A stretch of DNA of 42,201 nucleotides from contig CACXBB010000024.1 of the NCBI GenBank assembly GCA_902765735.1, forward strand, positions 1 to 42,201, written 5' to 3'. A model generated the notes under the pieces. It had not been told where the DNA came from and did no database searches. It saw nothing but the letters and a program-made list of their open reading frames with translations. The DNA is from an uncultured Eubacteriales bacterium. Its GTDB lineage: Bacteria; Bacillota; Clostridia; Christensenellales; Aristaeellaceae. Position numbers and translations under genes: made by a program. This document shows, in pieces, positions 23,382-31,878 of the stretch (position 1 is the stretch's first letter; every line of letters starts with the position of its first letter).

Positions 23382-25076
23382 ATGCCATTTTCCGCTGTGA
23401 ACACCATCTGGGTGCTGCTGGGCGCGGCACTGGTATTCTTCATGCAGGCGGGCTTTGCGATGTGCGAGGCCGGCTTCACCCGGGCGAAGAACACGGGCAA
23501 CATCCTGATGAAGAACCTGATGGACTTCTGCATCGGCACGCCGCTGTACTGGCTGTTCGGCTTCGGCATCATGTTCGGCGCGGGCACGGCGGCCTTCGGC
23601 TGGATCGACCCCTTCATACTGAAGGACTACGCCCACATACTGCCCGCGGGCGTGCCGATCTGGGCCTACGCCATCTTCCAGACCGTCTTCTGCGCCACCT
23701 CGGCGACCATCGTGTCCGGCGCGATGGCCGAGCGCACGAAGTTCTCCGCCTACTGCGTGTACTCCGCGGCGATATCGCTGTTCATCTACCCGGTGTCCGG
23801 CCACTGGATCTGGGGCGGCGGCTGGCTGGCGGAAATGGGCTTTCACGACTTCGCCGGGTCCACGGCGGTCCACATGGTGGGCGGCGTGTGCGCGCTGATC
23901 GGCGCGAAGATGCTGGGGCCCCGCATCGGCAAGTACGGCAGGGACGGAAAGCCCCGGGCCATCCTCGGCCACAACCTGTCCATCGCGGCGCTGGGCGTGT
24001 TCATCCTCTGGTTCTGCTGGTTCGGCTTCAACGGCGCTTCCACCGTAGGCATGGACAGCGACGAACTGATCGCCAGCGCGTCCCTGGTGTTCTTCAACAC
24101 CAACCTCGCCGCCGCCGTGGCCACGCTGACCACCATGATCTTCACCTGGCTGCGCTACGGCAAGCCGGACGTGTCCATGACCTTCAACGCCTCCCTGGCG
24201 GGCCTGGTGGGCATCACGGCGGGCTGCGATGCCGTCAATCCCTTCGGCGCGGCCATCATCGGCCTGTGCTGCGGCATCGCGGTGGTGCTGTCGGTGGAGT
24301 TCTTTGACAAGGTCGTCAAAATCGACGATCCCGTGGGCGCCATCTCGGTGCACGGCGCGTGCGGCGCGCTGGGCACGCTGCTGACCGGCCTGTTCGCCAC
24401 CGGCATCTCCACGATGAAGGGCGTGTTCTATGGCGGCGGCTTTAAATTCTTCGGCGTGCAGCTGCTGGGCGTGGCGGCCACCATCGCCTGGACGGCGGTC
24501 GCCATCACCATCGTGTTCTCGATCATCAAGGCCACCATCGGCCTGCGGGCGGACGCCGCCGACGAGGTCATGGGCCTCGATCGCTCCGAGCACGGCCTGC
24601 ACACCGCCTATTCCGGCTTCACCATCATGGCTGACAGCATGCCGGAGGAAGAGGTCGTGGCGATCCCGGACGGGGAGTATGAAGCGCCCGTGCGCGTGGA
24701 GAAGGAGAAGGCCCCCGACGCGCCGGTCTACACCAACGTGCGCATCATCTGCCGCCCGGCCAGCCTGGAGCCCCTCAAGCGCAGCATGAACAAGATCGGC
24801 ATCACCGGCATGACCGTCACCAACGTCATGGGCTACGGCGCGCAGAAGGGCAAGCCCGAGTACTACCGCGGCACGCCCGTGGACGTCACGCTGCTGCCCA
24901 AGGTGCAGGTGGATATCGTGGTCAGCAAGGTGCCCGTGCGCATGGTGATCGAAACCGCCAAGCGCGTGCTGCATACCGGCCACATCGGCGACGGCAAGAT
25001 CTTCGTCACCGACGTGGAGAACGTGGTGCGCGTCCGCACCGGCGAGGAGGGCTACGACGCCTTGCAGTCGGAATGA
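23382..25076 (+). CDS. amt: Ammonium transporter fused to a C-terminal PII signalling domain
   Basis: 564 residues. Residues 1-385 are Amt: FQTVFCATSATIVSGAMAER, the pore histidines H164 (STAVHMVGG) and H324 (ISVHGACG). After a cytoplasmic linker (about 390-447), residues 449-561 are a complete PII (GlnB/GlnK) domain. It has a T-loop GYGAQKGKPEYYRG with Y495 at the position of the classic modified tyrosine, and a B-loop TGHIGDGKIFV. PII normally binds Amt as a separate trimer and blocks the pore; here one plug is tethered to each subunit. ATG at 23382 follows the near-perfect AAAGGAGGT. Expression is behind a leader terminator. No free glnK is seen next to it. Confidence 0.95.
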   Translation: MPFSAVNTIWVLLGAALVFFMQAGFAMCEAGFTRAKNTGNILMKNLMDFCIGTPLYWLFGFGIMFGAGTAAFGWIDPFILKDYAHILPAGVPIWAYAIFQTVFCATSATIVSGAMAERTKFSAYCVYSAAISLFIYPVSGHWIWGGGWLAEMGFHDFAGSTAVHMVGGVCALIGAKMLGPRIGKYGRDGKPRAILGHNLSIAALGVFILWFCWFGFNGASTVGMDSDELIASASLVFFNTNLAAAVATLTTMIFTWLRYGKPDVSMTFNASLAGLVGITAGCDAVNPFGAAIIGLCCGIAVVLSVEFFDKVVKIDDPVGAISVHGACGALGTLLTGLFATGISTMKGVFYGGGFKFFGVQLLGVAATIAWTAVAITIVFSIIKATIGLRADAADEVMGLDRSEHGLHTAYSGFTIMADSMPEEEVVAIPDGEYEAPVRVEKEKAPDAPVYTNVRIICRPASLEPLKRSMNKIGITGMTVTNVMGYGAQKGKPEYYRGTPVDVTLLPKVQVDIVVSKVPVRMVIETAKRVLHTGHIGDGKIFVTDVENVVRVRTGEEGYDALQSE

Positions 25077-25101
25077 GTGCAGGCATATTGAAATATACTC
25101 T

Positions 25102-25130
25102 ATACAAACGCCCCTTCATATGTTATAATA
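25102..25130 (+). promoter_or_regulatory. Extended -10 promoter of the cyclase-family gene
   Basis: TATAAT at 25125-25130 with TG one base before it (extended -10), and TATACA at 25102-25107, spacer 17. Confidence 0.65.
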
Positions 25131-25161
25131 GTGTAAATCGCAATTGAAGGAGGCACGCAAT

Positions 25162-25914
25162 ATGTACAAGCTCTGGAACGCACTGAATGATCTGAAGAAG
25201 TACCGGTGGGTCGAGCTGTCCCATTCCCTGAACAACACAAGCCCCTACTGGGCCGGGATCCCCGAGGGCTCCGTCGAGCTGGCGAAGACGGTGTTCGACT
25301 GGGGCAATCCCATGCTGGACTGCCTGATCCAGACGTTCAAGTTCCCGGGACAGTTCGGCACGCACATCGATTTCCCCGGCCACTTCGTGAAGGACGCGCC
25401 GCTGTCGGAGGCCTACGGCCTGGAGCACATGGCCTATCCGCTGTGCGTGATCGACATCACCGATAAGGTCGCCGCGGATCAACACTACGCCGTGACCGCC
25501 GACGACATCAGGGCCTACGAGGCCGAGTACGGCCCGATCCCGGACGGCGCCTTCGTCGCCCTGCGCACGGACTGGTCCAGGCGCTGGCCGGACATGGACG
25601 CCCTCTCCGGCATCGCGGCGGACGGGAGCGAGAACTTCCCCGGCTGGTCGCTGGACGCCCTCAGATACATCTACGAGACGCGCAACGCCGCCGCCAACGG
25701 CCACGAGGCGCTGGACACCGACGCCTCCGCCGAGGCCGCGAAGGCCGGCGATCTCGCCTGCGAGCGCTACGTGCTGGCCAAGGGCAAGCTGCAGATCGAG
25801 GTGCTGTGCAATCTGGACAAGGTCGCGCCCGCGGGGGCGGTGCTGTTCGCGGCGTGGCCAAGGATCGAGGGCGCCACGGGCCTGCCGGTGCGCGTCTGGG
25901 CAATCACCGAGTGA
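25162..25914 (+). CDS. Cyclase-family (kynurenine formamidase-like) metal-dependent hydrolase
   Basis: 250 residues. The family metal motif appears as QFGTHIDFPGHF (64-75); the first ligand, usually histidine (HxGTHxDxPxH), is Gln64 here, while H68, D70 and H74 remain. LRTDWSRRWPDMD and FPGWSLDALRY match the second half of the fold. Relatives hydrolyse N-formylkynurenine, isatin or cyclic amides; the Gln change makes the substrate uncertain. Cytoplasmic. ATG at 25162 has AAGGAGG eight bases before it. It is a single-gene unit with its own promoter and a strong terminator. Confidence 0.85.
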   Translation: MYKLWNALNDLKKYRWVELSHSLNNTSPYWAGIPEGSVELAKTVFDWGNPMLDCLIQTFKFPGQFGTHIDFPGHFVKDAPLSEAYGLEHMAYPLCVIDITDKVAADQHYAVTADDIRAYEAEYGPIPDGAFVALRTDWSRRWPDMDALSGIAADGSENFPGWSLDALRYIYETRNAAANGHEALDTDASAEAAKAGDLACERYVLAKGKLQIEVLCNLDKVAPAGAVLFAAWPRIEGATGLPVRVWAITE

Positions 25915-25928
25915 TACGGGAATCCATA

Positions 25929-25986
25929 AAAAAGGGGGCTGTGAAGCCTTGGAGCGCCTGCGCGCCCCGGCTTCACGGCCCCTTTC
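25929..25986 (+). terminator. Bidirectional terminator
   Basis: A long stem pairing AAAGGGGGC-GTGAAGCC with GGCTTCAC-GCCCCCTTT, flanked by A-run and T-run. It can end the cyclase-family gene on the plus strand and the flavoprotein gene (ends 26001) on the minus strand. Confidence 0.85.
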
Positions 25987-26000
25987 AATTGGTCGCTAAC

Positions 26001-27866
26001 TCAACGCTTCGCCAGCGCCGCGGCCTGCTCGCCGATCATGCGGCCGCCGTTGAAGGCGGAGCCGAGGGAGACGCCCTCGATCAGCGGGTAGGAGTTGTTG
26101 TAGAACTCTGCCACGTCGTTGCCGGCGGCAAACAGGCCGGTGATGACGGTGCCGTCCTCCTTGATGACCTGGAGGTTGGAGTTGACCAGCACGCCGCCGA
26201 TGGCGCCCAGGCTCATCGGGCGGGCCTTGACGGCGTAGTAGCCCTTCTCGCCGAGGTTCGTCAGGTACTTCGGATCCTTGCCCAACAGCTCGTCAAAGCC
26301 GTTCTCACAGCAGGCGTTGTAGTCGCGGATGGTGGCGGCGAGCATGTCGGCGTTGACGCCCATGGCTTCGGCCAGCTCCTCGGCGGTGTCGCCCTTGAAC
26401 ACGATGCCCTTTTCGCAGCCGTCCTCCAGCGCGTCCACGAAGCCGGTCCAGCCCTCGGTGATGGAGAACAGCGGCACGGTGGGCTCATAGCGCACCTCGG
26501 TGTCGATGCCGTACACCTGCGCGCCGCCCTCCTGCAGCTTTTCGGCCATCTCCTGGGAGATGATGGCGTAGTAGTATTCGCCCTGGTTGAAGGTGGAGTT
26601 GGAGGACAGAGCGGTGTCGTAGTTCAGGTCCTCCGGGCAGAAGCGGCTGCCGCGGGTGTTGACCCAGATGCAGTTGGGGATGTAGATGGCCTTGGCGATG
26701 TCGTCCATGCCGCTGCCGGTCTGGATACCGGAGAAGCTGGTCACGCCGTGCAGCTGCTGGATGGTCTTGCCCTTGCCGGCGCCGATGGCCTGGCTCATGC
26801 GCGCGCCGTCGCCGGTCTGGGTGCCGGTGGTGAAGGTTTCGAGGTGGAAGCCGACCTCCGCCTCCACCATGTCGGTGTTCGCCGCGAAGCCGCCGGTGCA
26901 CAGACACACGGAGGTGCAGTCGATGTCCAGGATGGTGCCGTCCGCTTGGCGGCAGAGCACGCCGGTGATGGCGTCGTTCTCGGCCTTCAGCTCATAGGCC
27001 GCGGTCTCGAGGTAGTACTCGCCGCCCGCCTTGGTGAAGGAGTCCAGCAGGGCCAGGTATTCGCCCATCTTGTTCTCCTGGTCCGCGTAGATGTGGTAGG
27101 TGGGGAAGCCGCCCTCGTGCGCGGCCTGCTCGTTGCCCATGAAGTTGAACTGCATGCCGTTCTCCTCCAGCCAGTCCACGGTGTGGCCGGAATCCTGGAA
27201 CAGGTTGTAGAACAGCGTGCCGTCGCACAGCCAGCAGTTGTAGTCCATCCAGTCGCGCCAGACCTCCTGGATCGTGAAGGTCCCGGCCACGCCGGCCTCC
27301 TGCTGGTCCTTGGAGTCGATGCCCATCGGGCCGCCGGCGATGATGGACACGCCGCCGATGTTCGCGGCCTTCTCCACGAGGATGGTCTTGGCGCCGTTCT
27401 GCTGGGATGAGAGCGCCGCCGCCATGCCGGCCGCGCCCGCGCCGCAGACCACGGTGTCGCAGGTCAGGTGGATGGTCTCGCCCTCGGCGGCCTCGGCAGC
27501 GGACGCCTCGAAGTCCGCCAGGTTGCCGCCCGCGGCCTCGATGGCCTGCTGAACGGCGGTCTCGATGGCGGTGGAGGTGACCGTCGCGCCTGTCACGGTG
27601 TCCACGTTGTAAGCGTTGTTGGCCACGATGGCGGCGGGGATGTCGATGAGCGCCTTGCCCGCCACGTCGGGGTTCTCCACCTGCTCGGTGACCACCACGG
27701 ACGTGATGACGCCCCCCTCAAAGGTGGTCTCGACCACCACGTCGCCGTGGTTGCCCTCGCCGGTGCCGGTGTAGGTGCCGTCGGCGACCTCCGCCATCGC
27801 CGCGCAGCCGAGCAGCATTGCCAGTGCGATGGCGAGGGCCAGAATCCTTCGGATCGTGTTACCCAT
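26001..27866 (-). CDS. FMN-binding, FAD-dependent fumarate-reductase-like lipoprotein
   Basis: 621 residues. The N-terminus has a lipobox (AMLLGC, Cys21), so it is likely anchored outside the membrane. Residues 26-110 are an FMN-binding domain with the flavinylation motif DTVTGATVTS (89-98), where ApbE would attach FMN, probably at Thr95. From about 138 comes an FAD-binding flavoprotein of the fumarate/urocanate reductase family (VVCGAGAAGMAAALSS, VEKAANIGGVS). It carries FARLY-type ending GLFAAGNDVAEFYNNSYPLI and SLGSAFNGGRMIG. It probably reduces an enone or fumarate-like acceptor outside the cell. ATG at 27866 with AAGGAGG. Confidence 0.9.
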   Translation of the reverse strand: MGNTIRRILALAIALAMLLGCAAMAEVADGTYTGTGEGNHGDVVVETTFEGGVITSVVVTEQVENPDVAGKALIDIPAAIVANNAYNVDTVTGATVTSTAIETAVQQAIEAAGGNLADFEASAAEAAEGETIHLTCDTVVCGAGAAGMAAALSSQQNGAKTILVEKAANIGGVSIIAGGPMGIDSKDQQEAGVAGTFTIQEVWRDWMDYNCWLCDGTLFYNLFQDSGHTVDWLEENGMQFNFMGNEQAAHEGGFPTYHIYADQENKMGEYLALLDSFTKAGGEYYLETAAYELKAENDAITGVLCRQADGTILDIDCTSVCLCTGGFAANTDMVEAEVGFHLETFTTGTQTGDGARMSQAIGAGKGKTIQQLHGVTSFSGIQTGSGMDDIAKAIYIPNCIWVNTRGSRFCPEDLNYDTALSSNSTFNQGEYYYAIISQEMAEKLQEGGAQVYGIDTEVRYEPTVPLFSITEGWTGFVDALEDGCEKGIVFKGDTAEELAEAMGVNADMLAATIRDYNACCENGFDELLGKDPKYLTNLGEKGYYAVKARPMSLGAIGGVLVNSNLQVIKEDGTVITGLFAAGNDVAEFYNNSYPLIEGVSLGSAFNGGRMIGEQAAALAKR

Positions 27867-27934
27867 GTTGAAATCCTCCTTCTTCCTTTTGTCTGTGATC
27901 CGTCCCGGAACCCGCGTTCCGGTCTCACAGCATC

Positions 27935-27963
27935 ATTATACAGGATAACGCGCGAAGCGTAAA
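27935..27963 (-). promoter_or_regulatory. Promoter of the flavoprotein gene
   Basis: Minus-strand TTTACG (27958-27963) and TATAAT (27935-27940), spacer 17, 69 bases before the ATG. Confidence 0.65.
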
Positions 27964-27977
27964 CCCTCCCGGGGGGA

Positions 27978-29648
27978 TCATTTCGCGGGCGCCTCCTCGA
28001 CGATGGTGATGCGGCCCTGGCCGAAGGGATCGGCGTATTCCTCGCCGACGTTGCCGCCCAGGGTCCCGGTGATGTAGTCGATCAGCACCTGGTTGTCCAG
28101 CTTCACGGACTGCTGGAGCATCTTGCAGCCGTCGAACTGGGTGTAGCCGTCGCCGTGACTGAGCAGCATGTAGTCGTGGGAGGCCAGCGTGTAGGTCTTT
28201 TCGAGGTCCAGCGGCTCGCCGCCCACCATCACGTTCTTCACGCGGTATTCGCCCTCGACGCCGATGAACATGCCGTGTTCGTCGCCGGTGCAGGTGCTCT
28301 CGATGTAGGGATGGATCTCATAGGTCAGCCCGGCCACCTGCAGGAAGCCGCCGCACTCGCTGGGCACGGAGCGGGCGCCCCACTCCAGCGCGTCCAGCAC
28401 CTGCTGGCCGGTAACCTCGACCACCGTCAGGGCGTTGCCGTAGGGATGGACCTTCAGGATGTCGTTCATGGTGATGTCGCCCTTGTCGATGGTCGCGCGG
28501 ATGCCGCCGCCGTTGACGAAGGCGATGTCCGCGCCGCTCTGGTCGAGGTAGGCGTCGGCGCACAAATCGCCCAGGTTGGTCTCGGCCCGGCGGACCATGC
28601 GGACGGGCGTGCCGTTTTCGTCCACGGCCTCCGGATCGCTGATGGTCAGGTCCACGTTGGTGTGCGCCACGACCTCGGCCAGCTTTTTGTCGAGCACGTC
28701 CTTCTGGGCGGCGATGTCGGCGGTCATTTCGTTCTCGATGCCCAGCAGGTCGGGCGCGGTGGTCTTGTTGTTCCACACGTTCACGCCCGCCTCCACGGAG
28801 CCGTCCTTGGCGCTGATGCGCACGTAGCCGATGCCGTTCATCTTGGTGCCGCAGGCCTGGCGGGGCACGACGTTGCCGTCCTTGTCCTTGACGTCGGCGT
28901 GCTCCATATCGTGGCTGTGGCCGTCGATGAAGGCGGAGATGCCGGAGGTGTGCTCGATGACGTCCGCGTAGGTCCACGGGATGCTCTCGGCCTCGTTGCC
29001 CAGGTGGCCCATCACGATCACGTACTGCGCGCCCTCGGCCCGGGCGTCGTCCACGGCCTTCTGCACGGCGTCGTACACGCTCTGGCCGTCCTCGTCCTGG
29101 AGGAAGCCGTAGATGTAGTTGCCGTTTTCATCCTGGAAGTAGTGGGGCGTCGAGGTCGTGAGGGTCTTGGGGGTGGTGACGCCCACGAAGCCCACCTTCA
29201 CGCCGTCGAATTCCTTGATGATGTAGGGGTCGAACACCAGCTCGTCATTCTTGGTGAAATTGCAGCTGATGTAGGGGAAATCGGCCATTTCCACCAGCTC
29301 GAAGAAGCGCTCCATGCCGTAGTCGAACTCGTGGTTGCCGGGGATGGCGATCTCGTAGCCCATCTGGTTCATCAGCACGATGTCCGCCTCGCCCTGGGTC
29401 ATGGTGCCCATGGGCTCGCCCTGCACGGAGTCGCCGTCGTCCACCAGGATCACGTGGTTGCCGGCGGCCTCGAGGGCATGCTTCGCGGCCCAGAGGCCCA
29501 CGTAGCTGAAGTTCTGGTCCACGCCGCAGTGGACGTCGCTTGTGAACAGTATCACCAGGTCCTTCTGCAGGCCCTCCGCCTCCTCGGCGAAGGCCGTGCC
29601 GACGAGCAGCACCGAGATCAGCAGCAGTATAGACAGGAATCTTTTCAT
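27978..29648 (-). CDS. Secreted 5'-nucleotidase/2',3'-cyclic phosphodiesterase (UshA type)
   Basis: 556 residues. Signal peptide MKRFLSILLLISVLLVGTAFA then EEAEG. The calcineurin-type metal site is complete: FTSDVHCG, DDGDSVQG, GNHEFDYG, VMGHLGNE, DGHSHDMEHAD. The C-terminal substrate domain has NLGDLCADAYL, NGGGIRATI and HPYGNAL. It releases phosphate and nucleosides from extracellular nucleotides. ATG at 29648 has AAAGGAG nine bases before; an upstream in-frame extension has no signal-peptide sense. The signal peptide is of type I without lipobox, so it may be released or cell-wall retained. Confidence 0.94.
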   Translation of the reverse strand: MKRFLSILLLISVLLVGTAFAEEAEGLQKDLVILFTSDVHCGVDQNFSYVGLWAAKHALEAAGNHVILVDDGDSVQGEPMGTMTQGEADIVLMNQMGYEIAIPGNHEFDYGMERFFELVEMADFPYISCNFTKNDELVFDPYIIKEFDGVKVGFVGVTTPKTLTTSTPHYFQDENGNYIYGFLQDEDGQSVYDAVQKAVDDARAEGAQYVIVMGHLGNEAESIPWTYADVIEHTSGISAFIDGHSHDMEHADVKDKDGNVVPRQACGTKMNGIGYVRISAKDGSVEAGVNVWNNKTTAPDLLGIENEMTADIAAQKDVLDKKLAEVVAHTNVDLTISDPEAVDENGTPVRMVRRAETNLGDLCADAYLDQSGADIAFVNGGGIRATIDKGDITMNDILKVHPYGNALTVVEVTGQQVLDALEWGARSVPSECGGFLQVAGLTYEIHPYIESTCTGDEHGMFIGVEGEYRVKNVMVGGEPLDLEKTYTLASHDYMLLSHGDGYTQFDGCKMLQQSVKLDNQVLIDYITGTLGGNVGEEYADPFGQGRITIVEEAPAK

Positions 29649-29767
29649 GGGGATAATCTCCTTTCCAAAAATATCACAGTCATGGGGCGCGTGAAACACT
29701 TCCGATATTATTATAATACATGCGGCGGGGCGTGGCAAGGGGGAGTTTTTCAACGGAAAGAATAAAA

Positions 29768-29897
29768 GGGGCTGTCTCAAAACGAATCAATGCCGGGCAA
29801 TTCTTCGTAGGGGCGGCATTTATGCCGCCCGCGGACGCCATGAATGGCGTCCCTACGGATGGATTGCACCGTATGATCGTCGTTTTGAGACAGCCCC
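29768..29897. repeat. Long inverted repeat with nested hairpins, terminator-like
   Basis: Perfect 18-bp arms (GGGGCTGTCTCAAAACGA at 29768-29785, complement at 29880-29897) enclose a GTAGGGGCGGCAT/ATGCCGCCC hairpin and a GGACGCCA/TGGCGTCC hairpin, modules also seen at 5353-5701 and 21149-21308. It ends 11 bases after the argS stop and is flanked by AAAA on the left, so it can act as the argS terminator. Confidence 0.85.
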
Positions 29898-29907
29898 TCC
29901 GGTCGGT

Positions 29908-31620
29908 TTACATCCTGGCGGGGGCCTCCACCCCGATCAGGTACAGCGCCAGCTTCAGCACCCGGCGCACGGCGTCGGTGAGCTGCAGCCGCGCGGCGCG
30001 GACGCCGGGGTCGTCCACCATGACCTTGTTTTCATAGTAGAACTTGTTGAACGCCTGGGCCAGGTCCACGCAGAAGCGTGTGACCATGGAGGGCTCGGAG
30101 CGGTTCACGGCGGATTTGCAGATGTCCGGGAACTGCTCGATCAGGCGCACCACGTCCTGGCTGAACGGGTCGGACAGGGCGGCGAAATCGGGCTTCGCGC
30201 CGCCGGTCTCCCCCGCCTTCCGGAGCACCGAGCAGGCCCGGGCGTGGGTGTACTGCACGTAGGGGCCGGTCTCGCCGTCGAAGTTGAGGGCGCGCTCCCA
30301 GGTGAAGTCGATGTCCTTGATGCGGTTGTTGTACAGGTCGAAGAACACCACCGCGCCGATGCCCACCTGCCGGGCGACCTCGTCCTTGTCCTCGAGGTCG
30401 GGGCTCTTCTCGTCGATGATGGCGCGGGCCTTTTCGATGGCCTGGGTCAGAAGCTCGTCCAGGTAGACCACGCGGCCCTCCCGGGTGGACAGGCTCTCGC
30501 CGCCGAAGGACACCATGCCGAAGGCCACGTGCTCGCAGTCCTTGTACCATTCATAGCCCATCAGCTCCAGCACCTTAAACAGTTGCCGGAAGTGCAGGTC
30601 CTGCTGGTAGGCCACCACGTAGAGGGACTTGTCGAAGTTGTAGGTGTCCTTGCGGTATTTGGCCGCCGCCAGGTCGCGGGTGATGTAGAGGGTCGCGCCG
30701 TCGGAGCGCAGTATCAGCGCCGGGGGCATGCCGTAGTCCTGGAGATCCACGATCTGCGCGCCTTTGTCCTCGATGAGCAGGCCCTTTTGCTTCAACTCGT
30801 CGATGACGGGCTGCATCTTATCGTTGTAGAAGCTCTCGCCCGCGTAGGAATCGAACTTCACGCCCAGCATGTCGTAGACGCGCTCGGCGTCCTTGAGGGT
30901 GACGGACTTGAACCAGTTGAAGATCTCCAGCGCCTCCGGGTCGCCGTCCTCGATCTTCTTGAACCACATGCGGCCCTCGTCGTCCAGGGCGGGGTTGTCC
31001 TTGGCCTCCTGGTTGAAGCGCACGTACAGTTTGACCATCTCGTCCACGCCGCCCGCGGCCACGGTGTCGTGGTCGCCCCAGCGCTTGTAGGCGGCGATCA
31101 TCTTGCCGAACTGGGTGCCCCAGTCGCCCAGATGGTTCACGCCCACCGCGTTCCAGCCGAAGAATCTGTGCAGCCGGTACAGGGCGTTGCCGATCATGGT
31201 GGTGGACAGGTGGCCGATGTGGAAGCGCTTGGCGATGTTGATGGAGGAGTAATCCAGCACCACGGTCTTCCCCGCGCCGGAGTCGTCCGCGCCGTAGCGG
31301 TCGCCCTCCTCGAGCACCCGGGTGATGACCTTCTCCGCGTAGGTAGCGCGGTCGATGAAGAAGTTCAGGTAGCCCTTCACCGCCTCGACCTTCGAGAGAA
31401 AGTCCGCGCGGATCGCCCCGGAGAGTTGGTCGGCGATCATCATCGGGCTCTTGCGCAAAAGCTTCGCCAGCTTGAAGCAGGGAAAGGCGTAGTCGCCCAT
31501 GGCGGTGTCCGGGGGAATCTCCAGCGCGGCGGCGATCTCCTCCGCGGTGATCGCCGCGCCGCCGAAGGCGGCGTCCAGCGCGCTGATGATCTCGTTGGCA
31601 ACGGCAGCTTTGAAATCCAT
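29908..31620 (-). CDS. argS: Arginyl-tRNA synthetase
   Basis: 570 residues, full length. The N-terminal Add-1 domain (about 1-90) precedes the class I catalytic core with the HIGH motif KRFHIGH (131-137). NHLGDWGTQFG follows, and FGGESLSTREG stands in for KMSKS as in most ArgRS. The C-terminal DALR domain ends LKLALYLIGVEAPARM. It charges tRNA-Arg in the cytoplasm. ATG at 31620 follows GCGAGG. An essential gene with no in-frame TAG, so it neither supports nor rules out recoding. A family B repeat lies upstream in its leader. Confidence 0.97.
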   Translation of the reverse strand: MDFKAAVANEIISALDAAFGGAAITAEEIAAALEIPPDTAMGDYAFPCFKLAKLLRKSPMMIADQLSGAIRADFLSKVEAVKGYLNFFIDRATYAEKVITRVLEEGDRYGADDSGAGKTVVLDYSSINIAKRFHIGHLSTTMIGNALYRLHRFFGWNAVGVNHLGDWGTQFGKMIAAYKRWGDHDTVAAGGVDEMVKLYVRFNQEAKDNPALDDEGRMWFKKIEDGDPEALEIFNWFKSVTLKDAERVYDMLGVKFDSYAGESFYNDKMQPVIDELKQKGLLIEDKGAQIVDLQDYGMPPALILRSDGATLYITRDLAAAKYRKDTYNFDKSLYVVAYQQDLHFRQLFKVLELMGYEWYKDCEHVAFGMVSFGGESLSTREGRVVYLDELLTQAIEKARAIIDEKSPDLEDKDEVARQVGIGAVVFFDLYNNRIKDIDFTWERALNFDGETGPYVQYTHARACSVLRKAGETGGAKPDFAALSDPFSQDVVRLIEQFPDICKSAVNRSEPSMVTRFCVDLAQAFNKFYYENKVMVDDPGVRAARLQLTDAVRRVLKLALYLIGVEAPARM

Positions 31621-31676
31621 ATGAAGTACCTCGCTGTGTTGTGATGGGGGGTATTGTTTCGTTGGCGGGATAAACG

Positions 31677-31854
31677 GGAAGTTATCGGGCTGCGCCCGAG
31701 AGTGAAGAGTGGAGATAAAGAATGCCTGAGAACGAAGCGACGTGATTTCCTGTCACGAAGCACCTCTATTCGCGGAAACATTGGTTGTTATTCCCGCAAT
31801 GCTATGTGCGCGGCTAACTATATCTCCACTCTCCACTCTTCACTCTCCACTCTC
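31677..31854. repeat. GAGAGTGG-bounded palindromic element, family B, copy 2
   Basis: The left end is GGGAAGTTATCGGGC-TGC-GCCCGAGAGTG; the right arm ends CCACTCTC. The inner arm AGTGAAGAGTGGAG pairs with CTCCACTCTTCACT. The core aligns with 9097-9259 over most of its length with scattered changes. Both copies lie 40-60 bases or less upstream of a minus-strand gene start in the same orientation, so they may carry leader or promoter functions. No gene is visible in 31621-31878. Confidence 0.8.
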
Positions 31855-31878
31855 ATACAAACTCCAATTTATCCCGCT

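Noticed and set aside
23148-24983. A 611-codon open frame on the minus strand opposite amt
   Set aside because: Same reason: complement of a GC-rich gene, low-complexity His/Asp/Gly composition, no recognisable domain.
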